In this document: positions 43,350 to 53,247 of the stretch, in pieces
How positions within the stretch are numbered: the first letter of the stretch is position 1
Layout of the letters: every line of letters starts with the position of its first letter
NCBI GenBank assembly: GCA_015231825.1
Contig: JADGAV010000015.1
Coordinates: 1-64,000, forward strand
Direction of reading: 5' to 3'
DNA: 64,000 bases
DNA from: SAR324 cluster bacterium
Lineage (GTDB): Bacteria; SAR324; NAC60-12
Notes under the pieces: model-generated
Told to the model about the DNA's origin: nothing
The model's database searches: none
What the model saw: only the letters and a program-made list of their open reading frames with translations
Translations under genes and position numbers: made by a program

Positions 43350-45503
43350 TTATTCGGTTTTTATGCTTTTTTTATCCAGAACTTTTCTGACAATCGTGCT
43401 CAGTTGTTTGAGTTCAAATGGCTTTATCAGCAAATCATCGATTTCCCATTGGTGGAGCTCTTCCTTCAACTTTAAGTCGCCATAACCTGTGATCACGAGG
43501 ACCGGGATATCATCCCGAACCTGTTTCAGCCTTTTTGCCAATTCTTTTCCGTTGATGGAAGGCATGCCAAAATCCGTAATCACGAGGTCAAATTCTTGAG
43601 GGAATTCAGAAAACTGTTTCAATGCCTCGGTACTGTCTAAAAAATCCCTGACTGTATAGCCCAGCTTTTCCAGAATTCTCTTTGTCAACTTGTTGATTAT
43701 CGGTTCATCGTCAATCAGTAAAATGTGTTCAGTTCCTGTGGCCAGGGGTTCGTTGCTAGCCTCGGCAATGAGCGGTTTAACTTCTTCATCCGTGACAGGA
43801 AAATAGAGATGAAATGTAGTTCCTTTTCCTACCTTGCTGTTGACCTCAATATATCCTTTGTGCTGTTCCACAATGCCCTGCACCACTGAAAGGCCCAAAC
43901 CAGAACCTTGCCCAACCGGTTTTGTCGTGAAAAAGGGGTCAAATATACAATCCAGCGTAGATTGATTCATTCCATCTCCAGTATCACGAACAGATAATCC
44001 GATGTATTCTTCTCCCTGAATCTGTTTTTTGGGCAGGTTTAAGTTAGAGGAATTTTCCTTTTTCAGGCAAATCGTCAATTCTCCCCCATTTGGCATTGCA
44101 TGGTTGCCGTTGAGGCAGAGATTGAGAAGCACTTGACTGATTTCATCAGGTACAGCGAGAATTGAAGGCAAATTATTCTCTATTTCTTTTTTAATCAGAA
44201 TGTTGGACGGAATCGTATTTTTCAGGAGTCTGATCGTCTCTTCAACCAACGGCTCCAGATTCAAAGACACTTTCTGCAGCAGCGACTGACGACCAAAAGA
44301 GAGCATTTGTTCAACCAGTTTTTTTGCCCTTATTCCAGAAATTTGTATCTGATCAAGGCTTTCTCTTTCTGAATCATGTTCAGTTTTGTTTCCGATCAAC
44401 AATTCTGTATAACCAAGGATTGGCGACAGCAGATTATTGAATTCATGGGCGATTCCTCCGGTCAATATTCCAAGAGCTTCCAGTTTTTGAGATTGACGAA
44501 GTTGTGATTCCAGTTTTTTTTGTTCCGTAATGTCCCTGATCACGCCCTGCAGTCCGAGCGGAGTACCTTGAGAGTCAGTTATAACGGATGTTGTAAGCAT
44601 TGCTATGAATGTGCTGCCGTCTTTTCGTTTTTGAGAAATTTCTCCTGTCCAAAACCCGTTGGCTTTCACTGAAGGAATAATGACTTCATTCGGATAGTTT
44701 GAATGCTCAAAATCATGAAATATATTGACGGATTTTCCAATGGTTTCGGAGGCGGTGTATCCAAACATTGACAATTGAGCATTGTTGATAAATCTAATTT
44801 TCCCATCCAAATCTGTAATAACAATGCCGTCGATTGACTTGTCGATGGCATGGGCAAATATTTGTGAATTTTCTTCCGCAACTTTGCGTTCAGTAATATC
44901 TGAGAAAATGGCTGCAAATTGTCCTTTTCTTGGCCTGTAGGCAACGACTGAGTACCATTTTTCCAGGACTTTGGAGTAACTTTCGAAAGAAATGCTTTCG
45001 CCAGTGAGAACAACATTTCCATAGAGGTTAATCCAGTTGACCCCGTCATTTCTGATTCCGGGAAGCACTTCAGAAACTCGTCTTCCAATCAAGTCTTCCC
45101 GTCGCAACCGCGTTTGCTGTTCAAACGCTTTGTTTAGATCCAGAAAAATATAGTCTTCAGGAATTCCTTCTTGATCAAACACCATTTCGTGAAGGGCAAA
45201 TCCGCTTTGTAGATTTACAAAAAGAGATCTGTACTTTTCCTCACTTTTCCTAATTTTTTTTTGGGATTTTTTTTGTTTCCTGATGATTTGATTGAGCTTT
45301 TTGTTGACTTCCTTCAGGTTCCGGGTCCGTTCATCTACTAATACTTCCAGAGATTCCTTAATTTTAATCAACTCTTTGAAGTGTATTTCATTTTGCTTTG
45401 ACCAGTCATCTGAATTTTCTTGCGAGCCTGAATCCGCTCGCTTCTGTCGAATTGCGATCAATTCCTCAATCAACTGTTCTTTGCTTTTTTCTTCATCATT
45501 CAT
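43350..45503 (-). CDS. Cytoplasmic hybrid sensor histidine kinase (PAS-PAS-HisKA-HATPase-receiver)
   Basis: The protein has 717 residues with ATG 45503 (a GTG at 45530 is the alternative; neither has a strong ribosome site). No membrane span. An N-terminal coiled coil (~1-85) is followed by PAS1 (~85-205, FVNLQSGFALHEMVFDQEG) and PAS2 (~215-335). HisKA has ILTGGIAHEFNNLLSPILGY; the ATPase has DTGDGMNQS and GQGSGLGLSVVQGIVEQ. The C-terminal receiver carries the phospho-Asp in DLVITDFGMPSINGKEL and the conserved Lys in LLIKPFELKQ. It is similar in architecture to the kinase at 39258 but soluble. No response regulator is next to it. Confidence 0.92.
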   Translation of the reverse strand: MNDEEKSKEQLIEELIAIRQKRADSGSQENSDDWSKQNEIHFKELIKIKESLEVLVDERTRNLKEVNKKLNQIIRKQKKSQKKIRKSEEKYRSLFVNLQSGFALHEMVFDQEGIPEDYIFLDLNKAFEQQTRLRREDLIGRRVSEVLPGIRNDGVNWINLYGNVVLTGESISFESYSKVLEKWYSVVAYRPRKGQFAAIFSDITERKVAEENSQIFAHAIDKSIDGIVITDLDGKIRFINNAQLSMFGYTASETIGKSVNIFHDFEHSNYPNEVIIPSVKANGFWTGEISQKRKDGSTFIAMLTTSVITDSQGTPLGLQGVIRDITEQKKLESQLRQSQKLEALGILTGGIAHEFNNLLSPILGYTELLIGNKTEHDSERESLDQIQISGIRAKKLVEQMLSFGRQSLLQKVSLNLEPLVEETIRLLKNTIPSNILIKKEIENNLPSILAVPDEISQVLLNLCLNGNHAMPNGGELTICLKKENSSNLNLPKKQIQGEEYIGLSVRDTGDGMNQSTLDCIFDPFFTTKPVGQGSGLGLSVVQGIVEQHKGYIEVNSKVGKGTTFHLYFPVTDEEVKPLIAEASNEPLATGTEHILLIDDEPIINKLTKRILEKLGYTVRDFLDSTEALKQFSEFPQEFDLVITDFGMPSINGKELAKRLKQVRDDIPVLVITGYGDLKLKEELHQWEIDDLLIKPFELKQLSTIVRKVLDKKSIKTE

Positions 45504-45750
45504 GACAATGTTCTGATTTGGACCAGTCACTGCAAAATAATACGGACTGAATACAAAACCGCGAAAAATGAATTGGGCAATTTGTATGAGACTCGCAGAT
45601 CAATATCTGTTTCTTTACCGAGGATAAGTTAAAGTGTACCTATAAAATATGATTTGTATATCCGAAAAACTACGTAGTATACTGCTTTTTAAACCCGAGA
45701 TAGCTTTCTGATTTTGTCGGCGAAGTCACTGAATATTAAAAAATTAATTT

Positions 45751-46161
45751 ATGGCAGAAAAAATTTTTAAAGTCCCCTTTGAATGCAAGAACCTCCTCTC
45801 TCATTTCAAAGCCATGAAGGAGGCCGCCTGCGAAGAATTGAGGGAAAATGGAATCAGTGATGAACCGGCTCAGGTCTCCTTGAACGAGCTTCAGGCGGTC
45901 TGCGACCAATCTCTTGGAGGATCATTGGTTCGCTATGTCCTGGAACTTCAAAAATGTTTTCATATGAATGAAGTGGAATTGATAGAATACGATCAGCTGG
46001 TTGGCCAGAAACAGAACTTTGCTGATTCGCTGGATGATGACGATACGGATCTCTGGAGTGAGGATGGCGCCGACGATGAAGCGGATGATTCCTGGGGAGA
46101 GGATGATGATCTTGATATGTTCGACGGCGATTTAGCTTCAGGGCCTCTAGAACTGGACTAG
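45751..46161 (+). CDS. Small protein with a very acidic C-terminal tail, unknown function
   Basis: The 136-residue protein is not recognised. The first ~90 residues look folded and mainly helical (NLLSHFKAMKEAACEELREN, LGGSLVRYVLELQKCFHMNE). Residues ~92-136 are extremely acidic: DDDDTDLWSEDGADDEADDS and then GEDDDLDMFDGD. No signal peptide or membrane span. Such tails can mimic nucleic acid or bind basic partners. No clear ribosome site before the ATG. It is followed after ~350 bp by the 698-residue unknown gene in the same direction. Confidence 0.65.
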   Translation: MAEKIFKVPFECKNLLSHFKAMKEAACEELRENGISDEPAQVSLNELQAVCDQSLGGSLVRYVLELQKCFHMNEVELIEYDQLVGQKQNFADSLDDDDTDLWSEDGADDEADDSWGEDDDLDMFDGDLASGPLELD

Positions 46162-46515
46162 AAAAAACACGCAGCCGGGGAATTGCAGTCAAGGTGGCAT
46201 GTTGAAGAAATTTGTGCTAAGAGACTTTTATGGTGTTGAAAATCCTGCAAATTATTGTGATTGGTCAGCAAAGTGCATCTTCTATCAGTTCTCTTGAAAA
46301 ATTCAGTCGTCGAATGGCAGGATTCGGCTTGCTGGCTTCGATGAACCGATGCGATTTTTTGAGAGTCAATATGAAGAAAAACGCTTGTGCCAATCGAATT
46401 AGAGTTGATTTGGTACACAAATAACGGCTTTCTGAAAAATCCTGTCATGCATTTTCCGATTTCTGAATAGCCGCTTTTTGTTTCCATTTTCAGTTGCTAG
46501 AAAAAGGCAAATCCC
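46162..46515. other. Intergenic region, nothing recognised
   Basis: A 64-codon plus frame (46230-46424) has no ribosome site or domain. Promoter elements for the next gene are expected but not evident. Confidence 0.4.
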
Positions 46516-48612
46516 ATGCAGAAACCCGGGGCAAAAAAGAAGGATGAAGCCGCCCTGTTGAAATCTCCGGAGGGTTTCAATAAAGGTTTGGAAAAATTCA
46601 TAAAAAGCAGTCAGTTTTTGTTGCTTTTACCAGCAGACGTTATTGTGGAATACCAGCCGATTCTGCAGAAACGATTTTCTTCGCTGGGAATAGGAGTCAA
46701 AATTGCCAAAGCGGATGCACTGCGAAGTGGTGATTATCATGCCATTCTATCCTATCATGACCCGGGCTATTTAAACAAAGTCCGAAGCGATGATTCCAAG
46801 CAGCTGTCCGCCAGTGCCCTCTTCAGAATCGAAGGAGCACCACGCACTACCGAGCTTCAACCCCTCAGACGTGAAAAACAGCCTTTGCTCCCACTGGAAC
46901 GGAGATTCAATGAGCTGAAAGAAATAACTCTGAACCAGGTGAAAGACAATGCTTTTGTCAAACTGGCCTACCACCATGATACGATTCAGGAAAGTTTGCG
47001 GGTTCTCAAGGAAAAGCAGGATGCGATCAAGTCTTTAGAAAACAAAATTGCAAAATTTGATAAACCGTATTATCTGACACTGAGCTATATTTTGGCGGAA
47101 GCTGTCAGCATCGTCACCGGAGTCAGTGATTCGGTGGAAGACGTCATGAAAGGCTTGTTGAGGGTTCTGATAATCGATGATTTGAACAAACAGACCATCG
47201 ACGGAATGATCCCCCTGGGGTACAATCGAAAACATCTCTCGGTGATGTCAACCTATGAACTTCATCGCAAATACAAGGCCTATGTTGCTGAAAACATCAA
47301 AGATCGCCCCGCTGAAGAACTGACGATCAAGGACTTTCTTAAAAAGTCGGAGGAATTGGATCAATATGATATCATTTTGATCAATTATTGGCATTTTCAT
47401 GACGAGAATCTTCCTATCACGGTTCGGGTCAAGCAAAAGACCATTTTAAGTAAAAAAGAGGATTCTCAATTGAAAAAGGATCCCAAAGTAATTGAAGAAA
47501 AAAGTAAACAGCTCGAAAAGCAGCGTGTTGAGATTTTGAAGCAAATTAAACAAGTGGACGAGGAGTTGAAACAGGCCGAACTGCAAACGGATTTCCCGGA
47601 AGAAAAATACCAGGTCCTCATCAAAAAAAGAAAACGTATTTTAAAAAATTTTCAACGGTATAAAGCGGACTTTGCAAAAAATATTGTGGCTGCTCCAAAA
47701 GGTTCAAAATTTGTCCTTTACAATGTCGGATTGCTGGAAACGGCCCAAAAAAACCAGAGTTTGCGAGAAAGAGTTGAAGAAAAATATTTTAAAATAGACG
47801 GGGTGAGGGACTTTTTGAAATCTCATTTCCCAATTGAAAATGAATTGAGCATTCCAAAATTGAAGGAAATGCTGCAACTCGCTCAGTCCCGGCACAAGGC
47901 GGGTTTGGTGACTGAACAGAGACAAGACGAACTCAATGCCTTGCAGGAAAAAATTGAACAATTTGCCAAAGATCATGGGTTTTGGGATACCAAAACAGGA
48001 TATCGTTCGTTTCTGCAAAATCACACCCTGAACAAAATTGAGCTCGCTGCCCTGGGAGCAGCGATCGCTCGGGCACAAAATACACTGCATGTTTACAACG
48101 GACCCTATTTTGAGGTGGAAGGTGTTGATGTGCGGTCAGACTGGAATTCAGAATTACTGGCAGCATTGCGAATTCGAATTGCGGCTGAAGGGGAAAGTAT
48201 CTCAACAAAAGTGTTTCAAAAATTCTTCCAAATCCGGAACAACGAATTGGTAACCCGGGTTCGGTTTACCAAGGAATTGCCTACGCCGGAGGAATTTGAA
48301 GAGAAAAAGTTTGAATTGCTCATAATCAGTCAGGAAGCTTTCAGTGTTTCAGATATTTTCAAATGCCTTGAAGGGCGAAATCGTTCCGCCAACAACCACA
48401 TTCCGGTCCTTCTCCTCGATACAGGAAGGCAGTCCGTCACTTCAGAGGAAAGTTTTCAAATGCATCTCATGATCGGTCTTCCCGAAAATGAAAATGAAGA
48501 AGTTATTCCCAATCCGCCACCCTTTCAGATCCATAGTGTCACCGATGAAAAGTCACTTTTTTCAACACTTGCAGAAATTTTCGGAATCCCGCTCCATCTG
48601 GTCAAGTCCTGA
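46516..48612 (+). CDS. Unrecognised 698-residue protein with degenerate receiver-like segments
   Basis: I do not recognise a family. Three segments look like the beta-alpha pattern of receiver domains. Residues ~33-85 read QFLLLLPADVIVEYQPILQK then DYHAILSYHD. Residues ~215-300 read LRVLIIDDLNKQT then YDIILINYWHFHDENLP. Residues ~598-690 read KFELLIISQEAF then IPVLLLDTGRQS. The residue at the phospho-Asp position would be Asn or Ser in the latter two, so phosphorylation seems unlikely. A long charged coiled coil spans ~315-385, and a second helical region ~440-520. No signal peptide or membrane span. The start follows AAAAGG. It lies between the acidic protein and a STAS protein, so a role in signalling is inferred. 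Confidence 0.7.
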   Translation: MQKPGAKKKDEAALLKSPEGFNKGLEKFIKSSQFLLLLPADVIVEYQPILQKRFSSLGIGVKIAKADALRSGDYHAILSYHDPGYLNKVRSDDSKQLSASALFRIEGAPRTTELQPLRREKQPLLPLERRFNELKEITLNQVKDNAFVKLAYHHDTIQESLRVLKEKQDAIKSLENKIAKFDKPYYLTLSYILAEAVSIVTGVSDSVEDVMKGLLRVLIIDDLNKQTIDGMIPLGYNRKHLSVMSTYELHRKYKAYVAENIKDRPAEELTIKDFLKKSEELDQYDIILINYWHFHDENLPITVRVKQKTILSKKEDSQLKKDPKVIEEKSKQLEKQRVEILKQIKQVDEELKQAELQTDFPEEKYQVLIKKRKRILKNFQRYKADFAKNIVAAPKGSKFVLYNVGLLETAQKNQSLRERVEEKYFKIDGVRDFLKSHFPIENELSIPKLKEMLQLAQSRHKAGLVTEQRQDELNALQEKIEQFAKDHGFWDTKTGYRSFLQNHTLNKIELAALGAAIARAQNTLHVYNGPYFEVEGVDVRSDWNSELLAALRIRIAAEGESISTKVFQKFFQIRNNELVTRVRFTKELPTPEEFEEKKFELLIISQEAFSVSDIFKCLEGRNRSANNHIPVLLLDTGRQSVTSEESFQMHLMIGLPENENEEVIPNPPPFQIHSVTDEKSLFSTLAEIFGIPLHLVKS

Positions 48613-48822
48613 CAGTCGGATAAAATTCCTTCCCAGCCTCGGCCTATAGAGTGCTGCAGTCTTATTTAAGGTGAATTCCCTGTTTAAAAAATGAAATTTT
48701 CTTCCCTTGTTTCGCACAGATTTGCGGGACATTTTCTTGCAACTTAACCGACATGGGAGTATGAATTGAGTATCCTATCGGAGTTTTTAAAAAGAAGGTA
48801 TAATAGCTGAAGGTGAAGATTG

Positions 48823-49158
48823 ATGAAATTATCCCACTACGAAAAAAATGGTGCCTGTGTTGTTGTTGTTGAAGGAGATATTATCAGTGAAACGGTCGAG
48901 CAGGTGGAAAAATATATTGAGCCCTTCCTCACTAACCAATCCATTAAAGCATTAATTTTGAACGGAGAAAAAATCGATTACATCGATTCGTCAGGTTTAG
49001 GCTTTTTTGTAAAAATTTTTAAAAAATTGAAGGAAGAGGAACGGAGTTTTGCTCTTTGTGATCTTGAAATGGAAGTCCGGGAAATGTTTGGAATGGCGAA
49101 TTTAGACAAGTTTCTTAATATCTATTCCACTGAGCACGAAGCACTCAATTCATTTTGA
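48823..49158 (+). CDS. STAS-domain anti-sigma factor antagonist
   Basis: The 111-residue single STAS domain is of the SpoIIAA/RsbV type. The phospho-acceptor Ser lies in KIDYIDSSGLGFFVKIFKK; the N-terminal GACVVVVEGDIISETVEQ and FALCDLEMEVREMFGMANLD are typical. In partner-switching systems the unphosphorylated form frees a sigma factor or another target by binding the anti-sigma kinase. No RsbW-like kinase or PP2C phosphatase is in the window. The ATG at 48823 follows GAAGGTGA. Confidence 0.9.
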   Translation: MKLSHYEKNGACVVVVEGDIISETVEQVEKYIEPFLTNQSIKALILNGEKIDYIDSSGLGFFVKIFKKLKEEERSFALCDLEMEVREMFGMANLDKFLNIYSTEHEALNSF

Positions 49159-49290
49159 TTGATTTACAGGAATGGGATAACGGATTTTTTTAAATAGCAC
49201 ATTCCAAACTTTGCAATTTGCGTAAAACTTTGTCACCTCAAAGAACACGTCAAACTTTAGTATTTTGTTGGTGAATGGCTTATGTTTCCT

Positions 49291-49935
49291 CTATCCGATC
49301 ATTTTCTGCAGCTCATATTGCTGAAATAAGTCCCTGTACAGTGTCCAGACCGTCTCTCCCGCTGTCTCGGCAAAAACATCAAATTTTCCATTTTCGATGA
49401 GCAGTCGGAACAGCTGTCTGAAGGTGGAGGTAATACTGTTGTATTCAGGAAGTATTTTCACCGTCCAGACCTTCTGCAGGAATAAATAGTCCTCGACATA
49501 ATAAGTCGCTTTGAAAATGGCTTGAGACAGAACGGACTGCACTTTCTTTTCTTCTTCATCGACGGCATGAATCAATACAAAAATGTGCTCCAGTGAACAC
49601 CTGGGCCGTTTGCTGAAGTACTGATGGAGCAATTTCAATCGGCTCTGTTCTCCTTCCATCATCATCCCTGAAACCTTCAAAAGAAAATAATAGTCTGGTT
49701 CACTCGATGCTTTCGCTGCGATGATTACGAAAAGTCGGTGCAGATCTGTCGTGTGCCAGCGATTGAGAGCAGTGTAGACGGCAAGACGTTGTAAATCCTC
49801 GTAGGGCAGCACGTCACTGTCCAGGTGAAAATCAACTCCTCCAGATTGACGGTAAAGGGCATTGACGGCTTCAAGAGGGGGTGTTTCCGGATGATGTTTG
49901 AGATATTCCTTGAGTGTGGATTTGCTGACAATCAT
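49291..49935 (-). CDS. Hypothetical helical protein
   Basis: The 214-residue protein is not recognised. It is predicted mostly alpha-helical, without signal peptide or membrane span, with a C-terminal half reminiscent of helical repeats (FKATYYVEDYLFLQKVWTVK, FRQLFRLLIENGKFDVFAET). The N-terminus MIVSKSTLKEYLKHHPETPP is polar. It stands alone on the minus strand, convergent with the STAS gene. Composition and length make a real gene likely. Confidence 0.6.
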   Translation of the reverse strand: MIVSKSTLKEYLKHHPETPPLEAVNALYRQSGGVDFHLDSDVLPYEDLQRLAVYTALNRWHTTDLHRLFVIIAAKASSEPDYYFLLKVSGMMMEGEQSRLKLLHQYFSKRPRCSLEHIFVLIHAVDEEEKKVQSVLSQAIFKATYYVEDYLFLQKVWTVKILPEYNSITSTFRQLFRLLIENGKFDVFAETAGETVWTLYRDLFQQYELQKMIG

Positions 49936-50194
49936 TCATCGTCCTTGATTCAATGATGCTCCATCCATGGGTTTTATCCACAGCCTCAATGCTGTGAAGA
50001 AGGAATTTTTTTCCTTTTGAAAAACAGCAAGGCGTTCCATGCAAAATTCACACAACGGTTGCTGTTTCGTTCAAATCAAATGAAATGGTTGAAAAGAGCA
50101 TCGTAGGCCTCACAGGAAAATCTTGAGATTTCAATGCGGGTGCTGTGAGATTCAAGTGTGGAGATTGTCACTGAAGCAGATGTGGGTATAATGT

Positions 50195-50731
50195 ATGAAA
50201 GTCCCTTTCGCTCGTTCGTACTGGGTTGTGGAAAAAAAACTGCTGGCGGGTGCGTATCCGGGCAGTCCGGATGTGGAAGAAAGCAGACAGAAAATGAATG
50301 CCCTCTTTGAAGCGGGAATTCGCTGCATCGTCAACCTGATGGAAGATGACGAATTTGATCGGCAGGGAGCTAAATTTTTGCCTTATGAGGAAATTTTTCA
50401 GCAAATTGCCGTCCAGAGTGCTGCCCGGGTAAAATGTTTTCGATTTCCCATTCAGGATTTGGGAATTCCAGGAAACGTTCAGATGAATGAAATTCTCAAT
50501 ACAATTGACGATTCCGTGAGAAGGGATCAACCCGTTTTTGTCCATTGCTGGGGAGGAAAGGGAAGAACAGGAACTGTGGTGGGATGCTATTTGTCCCGAC
50601 ATCTTCTCGCAGAAGGACAAGAAGCGCTCGCAAGGATTCAAATTTTGCGAAAGAAAGATCCGCTGGCCCATCAGGCATCACCGGAGACGGAAAAACAGCG
50701 CAATATGGTCCGCTTGTGGGGGAAGGTCTAG
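50195..50731 (+). CDS. Protein tyrosine/dual-specificity phosphatase
   Basis: The 178-residue cytoplasmic cysteine phosphatase has the P-loop HCxxGxxR(T) motif as VHCWGGKGRTGTVVG (~113-127), with catalytic Cys and Arg. The general-acid Asp region is FRFPIQDLGIPGN (~90). KKLLAGAYPGSP near the N-terminus is common in this group. It removes phosphate from Tyr or Ser/Thr, or from a small molecule. No strong ribosome site. No kinase is next to it. Confidence 0.88.
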   Translation: MKVPFARSYWVVEKKLLAGAYPGSPDVEESRQKMNALFEAGIRCIVNLMEDDEFDRQGAKFLPYEEIFQQIAVQSAARVKCFRFPIQDLGIPGNVQMNEILNTIDDSVRRDQPVFVHCWGGKGRTGTVVGCYLSRHLLAEGQEALARIQILRKKDPLAHQASPETEKQRNMVRLWGKV

Positions 50732-50809
50732 ATTATTACGGGAACCAAGCCGTTCATCCTCTGATTTTTCATAGGCTTCTCTTGTTGAAGAAGTGGCAAA
50801 AGACTGACA

Positions 50810-51184
50810 TTACCCAGCATTCAATTCCTTCAGAACTTTTTCCAAAACAAGCAGTGCATCCCACGCAGCAGGAAAGCCTGCGTAAGCGGCAACCTGGAAG
50901 AGTGCTTCGAAAATTTCTTCAAGGCTGGCACCATTGTTGAGAGCCATCTCAAAATTCAATTTGAGTGCATTGTCCCGACCCAATGCCGCCAAAACGCAAA
51001 TACTGCAAAGTGAGCGGGTTTTGAGATCAATTCCCTTTCGGGTCCAGATCCTCCCTCCGACGGATGTGACCACTTCTTTTTCAAAATCTGGACAGACAGA
51101 TTTGAATCGATCAATCAGGGCATCAATCCGGTCATTTCCGACCATTTTTCTGAATTGCGCAAGTCCTTTTTCGTAATCACTCAT
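50810..51184 (-). CDS. Carboxymuconolactone decarboxylase-like protein (PcaC type)
   Basis: The 124-residue protein is close in length and pattern to 4-carboxymuconolactone decarboxylase: GRIWTRKGIDLKTRSLCSIC then LNNGASLEEIFEALFQVAAY then GFPAAWDALLVLEKVL. PcaC acts in the protocatechuate branch of the beta-ketoadipate pathway, but no other pca genes are here. The catalytic His usually seen after 'VAAYAG' reads FPAAW, as in PcaC relatives. Other CMD-family roles are possible. It lies 80 bp upstream of the IlvD-type dehydratase stop, on the same strand. Confidence 0.8.
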   Translation of the reverse strand: MSDYEKGLAQFRKMVGNDRIDALIDRFKSVCPDFEKEVVTSVGGRIWTRKGIDLKTRSLCSICVLAALGRDNALKLNFEMALNNGASLEEIFEALFQVAAYAGFPAAWDALLVLEKVLKELNAG

Positions 51185-51264
51185 GCGGCGGCTCCATGCC
51201 GGTTTCGAGATGCTTCCATAATTTCACTTCAATTGAATTTTTCAAAAACCGTCACTCTTGAAAA

Positions 51265-53043
51265 TCAATGGGAATGACGAGGGATGGATTTTCTTATCTT
51301 TTTGTATTTGGTAGACAGCTCAATGATACCCCCGGTGGAAAGTTGACCTACGGTGTTGCGGTAGATCTCCTGCCACGGTGTTTGATGCGGGACGTGAGTC
51401 AATTCCAGGTTTTCCCTTCGTTTTTCAAGTTCTCCCTCTGCCAGGATGACGTTCAGACTTCCCTGATTGAGGTCAATCCGCAGCATATCTCCCGTCTGGA
51501 GCAGTGCCAATCCCCCGCCGATTGCGGATTCTGGTGAGGCATTCAGGATGGAAGGACTGCCGGAGGTTCCGCTCTGGCGGCCATCGCCCAGTGTCGGTAA
51601 TTCCTCTATTCCCTGTTTTATCAGGTCATCGGGAGGCTGCATATTGACGACTTCCGCTGATCCGGGATAGCCCACCGGTCCGCATCCGCGTATGACGAGA
51701 ATGCAATTGATGTCAATTTTGAGCTCGGGATCGTTGATGCGGGCGTGGTAATCTTCAGGACCGTCAAAAACGATGGCACGCACTTCAAAAATATTCTCGT
51801 TGCCTGGATTGGAAAGGTACTGCTTGCGGAAACGCTCACTGATTCCGGAGGTTTTCATGATGGCGGCATCGCAGATATTGCCTTTCATGACGATGAAGCC
51901 AGCTTTTTTCATCAACGGATCGGAGTAGGGACGAATCACATCGTGATTGCGGGAGGGCGTATCGGCATAGTTTTCTGCCACAGTTTTACCATTGACCATC
52001 AAAGCTTCGCCGTGGAGCTTTCCTTCCTGGAGCAGGGCACACATCACGGCAGGCACTCCTCCCGCCTGATGATAGGCCTCTCCAAGATATTTTCCGGTGG
52101 GCTGCATATTGACCAGAAGAGGGATTTCAAACCCAACTGTTTCCCAGTCCCTGATGTCGAGTTCGACGCCGACTTGCCTGGCAATGGCATTGATATGGAT
52201 GGGGGCGTTGCTGGATCCTCCAATTGCAGAATTCACCATGATGGTGTTCTCAAATGCTTCTCGAGTGAGAATTTTTGAAGGGGTCAGATCTTCTTCCACC
52301 ATTTCCACGATTCGTAAACCTGTTTTGTAGGCAACCTCTGCGCGTTCGCTGAGAGGAGCCGGAATTGCTGCCGAACCCGGCAGGGACATGCCGAGGGATT
52401 CTGCCAGCGAATTCATCGTCGTTGCTGTTCCCATGGTGTTGCAGTATCCCGGAGAAGTCGTGGCATCGGAGATGAGCTCAACAAATTCTTCTTCACCGAT
52501 CTCACCGGCAGCCAGCAGTTTTCGCGCCTTCCAGAGAATGGTCCCTGAACCCGCCAATTCTCCTTTCCAGTATCCGTTCAGCATCGGACCGCCGGAAAGA
52601 GTGATTGCAGGAATATCCAGGGTTGCCGCTCCCATCAGCATGGCAGGGGTCGTTTTATCACAGCCGATCGTCAACACCACACCGTCAATAGGATACCCGA
52701 ACAGCACTTCGACAAGACTCAGGTATTGAAGATTTCGATCCAACGCAGCAGTTGGTCGTTTACCGGTCTCCTGAATGGGGTGAACCGGAAATTCGATGGC
52801 AATTCCTCCTGCTTCCCGAATGCCTTCCCGGATACGATTGGCCAGAGTGACGTGGATCCGGTTACAGGGAACCAGGTCACTCCCGGTCTGTGCAATCCCG
52901 ATGATCGGTTTTCCTGACCGCAATTCTGCAGCGGTGATACCAAAATTGGTGTAGCGTTCGATGTGAATGACAGTAGCGCTTGGATCGCCTGGGACATCAA
53001 ACCATTCCCGGCTCCTCAAACGCCCATTCTTTTTTTTGGTCAT
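51265..53043 (-). CDS. IlvD/Edd-family dehydratase, probably a sugar-acid dehydratase
   Basis: The 592-residue enzyme dehydrates a 2,3-dihydroxy acid with an iron-sulfur cluster. The three cluster cysteines are Cys60 (SDLVPCNRIH), Cys128 (TIGCDKTTPAML) and Cys201 (SPGYCNTMGTATTMN). The catalytic serine segment is DGRQSGTSGSPSILNASPE. The GYCNTM and PCNRIH forms match the aldonic-acid dehydratases (arabinonate, xylonate, galactonate) better than valine-pathway IlvD, but the substrate is not fixed. The start at ATG 53043 has AAAGGAG; the longer frame to 53088 is unsupported. The PcaC-like gene lies just downstream. Confidence 0.9.
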   Translation of the reverse strand: MTKKKNGRLRSREWFDVPGDPSATVIHIERYTNFGITAAELRSGKPIIGIAQTGSDLVPCNRIHVTLANRIREGIREAGGIAIEFPVHPIQETGKRPTAALDRNLQYLSLVEVLFGYPIDGVVLTIGCDKTTPAMLMGAATLDIPAITLSGGPMLNGYWKGELAGSGTILWKARKLLAAGEIGEEEFVELISDATTSPGYCNTMGTATTMNSLAESLGMSLPGSAAIPAPLSERAEVAYKTGLRIVEMVEEDLTPSKILTREAFENTIMVNSAIGGSSNAPIHINAIARQVGVELDIRDWETVGFEIPLLVNMQPTGKYLGEAYHQAGGVPAVMCALLQEGKLHGEALMVNGKTVAENYADTPSRNHDVIRPYSDPLMKKAGFIVMKGNICDAAIMKTSGISERFRKQYLSNPGNENIFEVRAIVFDGPEDYHARINDPELKIDINCILVIRGCGPVGYPGSAEVVNMQPPDDLIKQGIEELPTLGDGRQSGTSGSPSILNASPESAIGGGLALLQTGDMLRIDLNQGSLNVILAEGELEKRRENLELTHVPHQTPWQEIYRNTVGQLSTGGIIELSTKYKKIRKSIPRHSH

Positions 53044-53247
53044 GCTTATTTCTCCTTTGATTTCCGACAAAATTGACGGTGAGAACAATTGTCTTCTATT
53101 GCTTCTGTGCCGAATGCAGAGGGTTCAACGGGGGTAAAATTCATAGAATTACAGATTCCCTGCTTCTGCAGCCATAACTCGCACAAGACAGGCGAAAAAG
53201 CAAATTCTGTCACTTCGAAAACTCCAGCCCCGATGAAGACTGTTGCA

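Noticed and set aside
43164-43475. 103-codon plus-strand frame overlapping the second hybrid kinase
   Set aside because: Runs antisense through the receiver domain; no domain and no ribosome site.
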